Assembly: GCA_039026955.1 (NCBI GenBank)
Contig: JBCCLH010000004.1
Location: forward strand, 62,001 to 126,000
Direction of reading: 5' to 3'
Source: Kordia sp039026955
GTDB lineage: Bacteria > Bacteroidota > Bacteroidia > Flavobacteriales > Flavobacteriaceae
DNA length: 64,000 nucleotides
In this document: positions 60,261 to 64,000 of the stretch, piece after piece
Position numbering within the stretch: position 1 is the stretch's first letter
Layout of the letters: every line of letters begins with the position of its first letter
Translations under genes and position numbers: made by a program
Notes under the pieces: model-generated
Seen by the model: the letters and a program-made list of their open reading frames with translations, nothing else
Database searches by the model: none
What the model was told of the DNA's origin: nothing

Positions 60261-62789
60261 TTGAAAAAAACACTATACACAACGGTAACACTATCAGTAC
60301 TAGGGATTTTACTCTTTAGTTGCTCCACCAGAAAAGATACATTCATCAACAGAAATTTTCATTCTGTGACCACCAAATACAATGTATTGTTTAATGGAAA
60401 AGTTGCCTTTGAAGAAGGACGCAATGCCTTGATGAATGCGTATATTGATAATTACTGGGAAATTCTCCCGATTGAACGCATGGAAATTTTGGACGATTTG
60501 ACGCTTCCCGGACAAGGTGGAAAAAATCCGAATTTTAAGAAAGCCGAAGAAAAAGCCGTAAAAGCCATTCAGAAGCATTCGATGGATATTAAAGGTCGTC
60601 AACGCAATCCGCAAATGGATGAAGCGTACTTATTACTCGGACAAGCGCGTTATTTTGATCAGCGATTTATTCCTGCGTTAGAAGCGTTCAATTATACGAT
60701 TGGCGAATATCCGGATAGCGATAAAATCAATCAGGCGAAAATTTGGCGTGAAAAAACACATTTGCGTTTAGAGAATGAAGAGTTTGCCATTGCCAATTTA
60801 AAACGATTGATACAATTTGAAGAATTAGACGATCAAGAATATGCAGATGCCAATGGTGTGTTGGGTCAGGCGTATATCAATTTAAAACATAAAGACAGTG
60901 CAGTACAAGTGTTGAAGCGTGCTGCCACTGCTACAAAACTTCGTGAAGAACAAGGTCGTTACAATTACATCATCGGTCAGTTATTCAACGAATTAGGCTA
61001 TAAAGACAGCGCCAATATTGCATTTGATAAGGTGATTGCGTTGAACAGAAAATCGCCTCGTGTGTACATGATCAATGCAAAAATCGAGAAAATTCGAAAT
61101 GTAGATTTAGATACAATCAACAAAGAAGAGTTTTTAGAAATGTTGACAGATTTGTCGGAAGATCGTGAAAATAGACCATTCTTAGATAAAATTTACCGCG
61201 AGTTGGCCACGTATCATCTAGCGGAAGATTCGTTGGTATTGGCAGAAGCATTTTTCAACAAATCAATTCGCGAGGTAAAAACAGACAAATTCCTAAAAGC
61301 GCTAGATTACGAAAATATTGCCGCCTTGCGCTTTGACGAAGCGAGCTATAAAGATGCTGGAAAATACTTTGACAGTACTTTACTTAATCTGGAAAAGAAT
61401 ACGCGCAAATTCAGAAGAATTGAAAAGAAAAGAGCCAATTTGGAAGATGTAATTGCGTATGAAGATGTGGCAAAAGTCAATGATAGTATTTTACAATTGG
61501 TAAATTTTTCAGAAGAAGAACGAACTGTATATTTTCAAAAATACATTGACGAACTCAAAGCTGCAGAAGCTGCTAAAAAAGAAAAAGAAGAACAAGAAAA
61601 AGCCTTTGTCGCGAACGAATTTGCGTCAAGTCGAAACAACGTTGGACCTAAAAATACGAGTGACGAATTCTATTTTTACAATCAAACTACGGTAGCGTAC
61701 GGAAAAAATGAATTCCGTAAAAAATGGGGCGATCGTGCATTGGAAGATAACTGGCGTTTGTTTGACAAAAACATTATACGACAACAGCAGTCAGCTGCGG
61801 CGACTACTGAAGGAAAAGATGCTACAAAGAGCGAAGATATCTATTCGGTAGCTTTCTACACCGATAAAATTCCAACCGATACAAAAATTATCGACAGCAT
61901 TGGAAAAGAGCGCAACTTTGCCTATTACCAATTAGGATTAATTTACAAGGAAAAATTCAAAGAATATGAATTGGCAGCGAATCGTTTGGAGCAATTATTA
62001 CAAAATCAGCCAGAAGAAAAATTGATTCTTCCGTCAAAATATAATCTGTATAAAATTTATGTGCTGTTAGAGCAACCAAGCAAGGCAGATCAGTGGAAAA
62101 ATGATATTTTAAACAATCATGGCGATACGCGTTATGCGCAAATTCTTCGCAATCCGCAACAGGTAATTGCTTCTGATGAAAACAGTCCTGAAGGATTGTA
62201 TGCAAAAACTTATAAAAAGTTTACGGCACAAGAGTTTGAAGCTGCGTTGAATGATGCTGAGAAGTACATTCGTCAATTTACTGGAGAACCGATTGTGCCG
62301 AAATTCGAAATGCTAAAAGCCATCATCATTGCTCGATTGGACGGTTTTACTGCATATAGAAACGCACTCAATTACGTAGCACTCAATTATCCAAATGATG
62401 AAGAAGGAAAACGTGCGCAACAAATCATTAAATCTTCATTGCCGAAAATAGCCAACAAAGCACCGCTAAACGATGACAAATCGACAAGCTTTAAGATCAT
62501 TTATGCGTTCCAGAAAAACGAAACAGAAGCGATGGATGAATTGGAAAAAACCATCAATCAACTGATTGAGGACAAAGGATACAATTCACTTTCTATTTCT
62601 CGTGATGTGTACGACAGAAGCCAGCTATTTGTAGTTGTGCATGGATTCAAAACCAAAGAGAACGCCTACACTATAGAATACACTTTAGAAACAGACGAAT
62701 TGTATTTAGTAGAAAAGGAAAATACGATTGTATCTTCGGAAAACTATCAAACCATTCAAATACATAAAAATATAGAAGAACTTAAATAA
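60261..62789 (+). CDS. sprE: T9SS/gliding-motility TPR lipoprotein PorW/SprE
   Basis: An 842-residue protein with a lipoprotein signal (VLGILLFSCSTRKD, Cys about 21). It has the signature start RNFHSVTTKYNVLFNGKVAFEEGR and WEILPIERM, many TPR motifs (about 110-390 and 540-720), and a conserved C-terminal domain with FIIYAFQKNETEA-like strands. PorW/SprE connects the T9SS PorK/N ring and motor to the outer-membrane translocon, and is needed for secretion and gliding. The start used is TTG at 60261 (no in-frame ATG is closer). The three T9SS cargo proteins in this window are its natural clients. Confidence 0.92.
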   Translation: MKKTLYTTVTLSVLGILLFSCSTRKDTFINRNFHSVTTKYNVLFNGKVAFEEGRNALMNAYIDNYWEILPIERMEILDDLTLPGQGGKNPNFKKAEEKAVKAIQKHSMDIKGRQRNPQMDEAYLLLGQARYFDQRFIPALEAFNYTIGEYPDSDKINQAKIWREKTHLRLENEEFAIANLKRLIQFEELDDQEYADANGVLGQAYINLKHKDSAVQVLKRAATATKLREEQGRYNYIIGQLFNELGYKDSANIAFDKVIALNRKSPRVYMINAKIEKIRNVDLDTINKEEFLEMLTDLSEDRENRPFLDKIYRELATYHLAEDSLVLAEAFFNKSIREVKTDKFLKALDYENIAALRFDEASYKDAGKYFDSTLLNLEKNTRKFRRIEKKRANLEDVIAYEDVAKVNDSILQLVNFSEEERTVYFQKYIDELKAAEAAKKEKEEQEKAFVANEFASSRNNVGPKNTSDEFYFYNQTTVAYGKNEFRKKWGDRALEDNWRLFDKNIIRQQQSAAATTEGKDATKSEDIYSVAFYTDKIPTDTKIIDSIGKERNFAYYQLGLIYKEKFKEYELAANRLEQLLQNQPEEKLILPSKYNLYKIYVLLEQPSKADQWKNDILNNHGDTRYAQILRNPQQVIASDENSPEGLYAKTYKKFTAQEFEAALNDAEKYIRQFTGEPIVPKFEMLKAIIIARLDGFTAYRNALNYVALNYPNDEEGKRAQQIIKSSLPKIANKAPLNDDKSTSFKIIYAFQKNETEAMDELEKTINQLIEDKGYNSLSISRDVYDRSQLFVVVHGFKTKENAYTIEYTLETDELYLVEKENTIVSSENYQTIQIHKNIEELK

Positions 62790-62838
62790 TAGCCAACCCA
62801 TATAACAATCTAACTTAACCCTCAAAACGAACTAAACC

Positions 62839-63252
62839 ATGTTTTCAGAATCATCAAAAAAAGGACGCAATAATGAAGCGTCCCGCGGACAGTCAAACCG
62901 AATTGGAAAATCAACCACAATTACAGGAGATGTCGTCTCAAAAGCCGATTTCCGAATTGATGGAAAACTGGAAGGTAGCGTAGAAACTACGGGAAAAATT
63001 GTTATTGGTCCTTCGGGCATTATTACTGGAAAAGTTACCTGTGCCAATGCAGATATTCAAGGACGTTTTAATGGAGAATTGACGGTTACCAATTTACTTA
63101 CCTTAAAAAGTACCGCAATCATTGAAGGCGATGTTACCGTGAGCAAGTTATCAATTGAGCCAGGTGCTACTTTCAACGCAACTTGTAGCATGAAAACAGG
63201 CGTTAAAGAATTGAAAGCAAGTGAAGCAAAAAAAGCCGATAAAACCGCTTAA
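62839..63252 (+). CDS. bactofilin (polymer-forming cytoskeletal protein)
   Basis: A 137-residue protein. A short disordered N-terminus (about 1-28) is followed by the right-handed beta-helix of bactofilins (TTITGDVVSKADFRIDGKLEGSV, KIVIGPSGIITGKVTCANADIQGRF, LLTLKSTAIIEGDVTVSKLSIEPGA) and a short Lys/Ala tail. It polymerises without nucleotide and usually helps cell shape or scaffolds envelope machines. It is 49 bp after PorW/SprE, and its 3' end overlaps the AtpZ gene by 32 bp. Confidence 0.95.
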   Translation: MFSESSKKGRNNEASRGQSNRIGKSTTITGDVVSKADFRIDGKLEGSVETTGKIVIGPSGIITGKVTCANADIQGRFNGELTVTNLLTLKSTAIIEGDVTVSKLSIEPGATFNATCSMKTGVKELKASEAKKADKTA

Positions 63253-63442
63253 CAAAGCCTTGCGCTTGAGTGGTGCAGGATTGCAAATGGGTTTAACCAT
63301 TTACGGCTGCAATTATTTGGGCAATTGGCTCGATGCAACATACAATCGAGAATTTTGGGAAACAAGTTTGACGCTTTTTGGTGTGTTTGCGTCTATCTAT
63401 TTCGTCATCAATCAGGTAATCCAAATTAGCAAAGATGAGTAG
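63221..63442 (+). CDS. atpZ: AtpZ/AtpI-family F1Fo ATPase accessory protein
   Basis: A 73-residue protein with two membrane helices. LRLSGAGLQMGLTIYGCNYLGNWLDATY matches the AtpZ/AtpI pattern (G.G.Q.G..I..g..lG.wLD). In other bacteria these proteins help assemble the c-ring or carry Mg2+/Ca2+. The best start is GTG at 63221, which overlaps the bactofilin frame by 32 bp. It is the first gene of the ATP synthase Fo block. Confidence 0.85.
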   Translation: MKQKKPIKPLNKALRLSGAGLQMGLTIYGCNYLGNWLDATYNREFWETSLTLFGVFASIYFVINQVIQISKDE

Positions 63443-63833
63443 ACAAATTTTCATATACTTCATAGCCTTTGGATTGTTGTTTTTCTTGGGAGATTTTGTG
63501 CATAATTATGTAATCGAAAATCAGAGAATCGATCTCGGTTTTTCTTTGCAGAATATGTATGCGTTTCATGCGTTCTTTTCGTTGCAACTCTGTATAGTCT
63601 TTGCATTATTGTCAAATAACGAGAAATTACGTCCGCAATTGGGATTCATCTACTTAGGATCGTTTGTGCTGAAAATTATTGTCTTCTGTGTGCTGTTTTA
63701 TAGTATCTTATTTACGGGTGAAAAACTTACTAATCCACAACGAATTTCACTAGCAATTCCGATGCTGCTTTTTCTAATTTTGGAAGTCTATTTTATCATC
63801 AAAATCTTGAACAAAAATCATTCTCTAAAATAA
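63435..63833 (+). CDS. small membrane protein of the atp block (DUF6168-like)
   Basis: A 132-residue protein with four predicted membrane helices (about 4-22, 38-58, 68-92, 102-124) and short loops. It overlaps the AtpZ gene by 8 bp and precedes atpB by 82 bp. Flavobacteria commonly carry such a protein (DUF6168-like, from memory) in the position of AtpI, so it may assist Fo assembly. No catalytic motif is visible. Confidence 0.8.
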   Translation: MSRQIFIYFIAFGLLFFLGDFVHNYVIENQRIDLGFSLQNMYAFHAFFSLQLCIVFALLSNNEKLRPQLGFIYLGSFVLKIIVFCVLFYSILFTGEKLTNPQRISLAIPMLLFLILEVYFIIKILNKNHSLK

Positions 63834-63915
63834 ACTTGAAAAAAAGACCATTTTTCTAATTTATTGTTTACTTTTGCGCAGAATTTACGAAGGGTAATTT
63901 TTGAATAAATCAATT

Positions 63916-64000
63916 ATGAAGATAGTACAAAAATCTATCAAGTTTCTCACACTAGTTGCAATTGCACTATGTTCTTTCCAGAGTTTTGCTGGCGATCCTG
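63916..64000 (+). CDS. atpB: ATP synthase Fo subunit a, N-terminal part (cut by window end)
   Basis: The first 28 codons are visible: MKIVQKSIKFLTLVAIAL and CSFQSFAGDP. Bacteroidota subunit a proteins carry just this kind of cleavable or signal-like N-terminal extension, and the position after AtpZ and the small membrane protein fits. The membrane helices and the essential Arg lie outside the window. Confidence 0.75.
   Translation, partial: MKIVQKSIKFLTLVAIALCSFQSFAGDP

Overview
The window looks like a chromosomal segment of a marine-type Flavobacteriaceae bacterium (Bacteroidota). The evidence is three T9SS-exported giants with C-terminal sorting domains, a PorW/SprE gliding/T9SS lipoprotein, flavobacterial core gene blocks (glycosyltransferase-purD-DUF6341-DUF6427, DUF4254-GT9, bactofilin-atpZ-atpB), low GC, and promoters of the Bacteroidota TAnnTTTG type. 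A Kordia-like genus is a guess from general resemblance only.

Layout. 1-2.7 kb: end of a GT2 glycosyltransferase, purD, two small membrane proteins. 2.9-8.1 kb: a 1723-residue secreted adhesin-like protein with ten SdrD-type repeats. 8.1-13.9 kb: DUF4254 protein, GT9 glycosyltransferase, a PaaE-like reductase, and a DUF5687/ATPase ABC pair. 14.5-33.3 kb: a co-oriented minus-strand RiPP (NHLP/proteusin-type) locus. 33.4-36.5 kb: a regulator and signal-synthesis block (AraC-type regulator, LuxI/FeeM-like acyltransferase, LuxR-type regulator, E1/ThiF-like enzyme). 37.0-45.6 kb: a haem/iron uptake locus (TonB receptor, HmuY-like lipoprotein, DUF6607, ankyrin protein, DUF2271, PepSY-flavodoxin-reductase). 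45.9-55.0 kb: two T9SS proteins sharing FN3-GEVED modules. 55.2-59.9 kb: two small secreted proteins and a 7TMR-DISM kinase/LytTR pair. 60.3-64.0 kb: PorW/SprE, bactofilin, AtpZ, a small membrane protein and the start of atpB.

The centrepiece is the RiPP locus. It has six precursors with NHLP-type leaders ending in VAGG/VSGG/VSGA and six unrelated cores. A LanM-type dehydratase keeps the catalytic set but has no cyclase domain. Export genes are a C39 peptidase-ABC transporter, a second NHLM ABC transporter, an HlyD protein and a TolC protein. Also present are a zincin-like protein, a 35-codon membrane ORF, two class III adenylate cyclases (one membrane/TPR, one GAF-GAF-PAS) and a stand-alone cyclic-nucleotide-binding-fold protein. 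Three separately transcribed precursor genes carry the same upstream element with identical phasing (CAGTnTTTTYGGCA, 22 nt, TAnnTTTR). The cyclases and the cNBD protein suggest that second-messenger signalling is built into peptide production or export. Cores with almost no cysteine argue for dehydroamino acids rather than lanthionine rings.

Next to it, the acyltransferase and E1-like genes share an identical promoter layout (a 16-nt box, 24 nt, TAnnTTTG, 17 nt, ATG). A second copy of the box lies in front of the divergent LuxR gene. This looks like a small autoinducer-like circuit that has not, to my knowledge, been characterised. The intergenic regions hold a dispersed palindromic repeat family (at least three full copies and one partial), and two copies of a LytTR-like double direct repeat lie beside the LytTR regulator gene.
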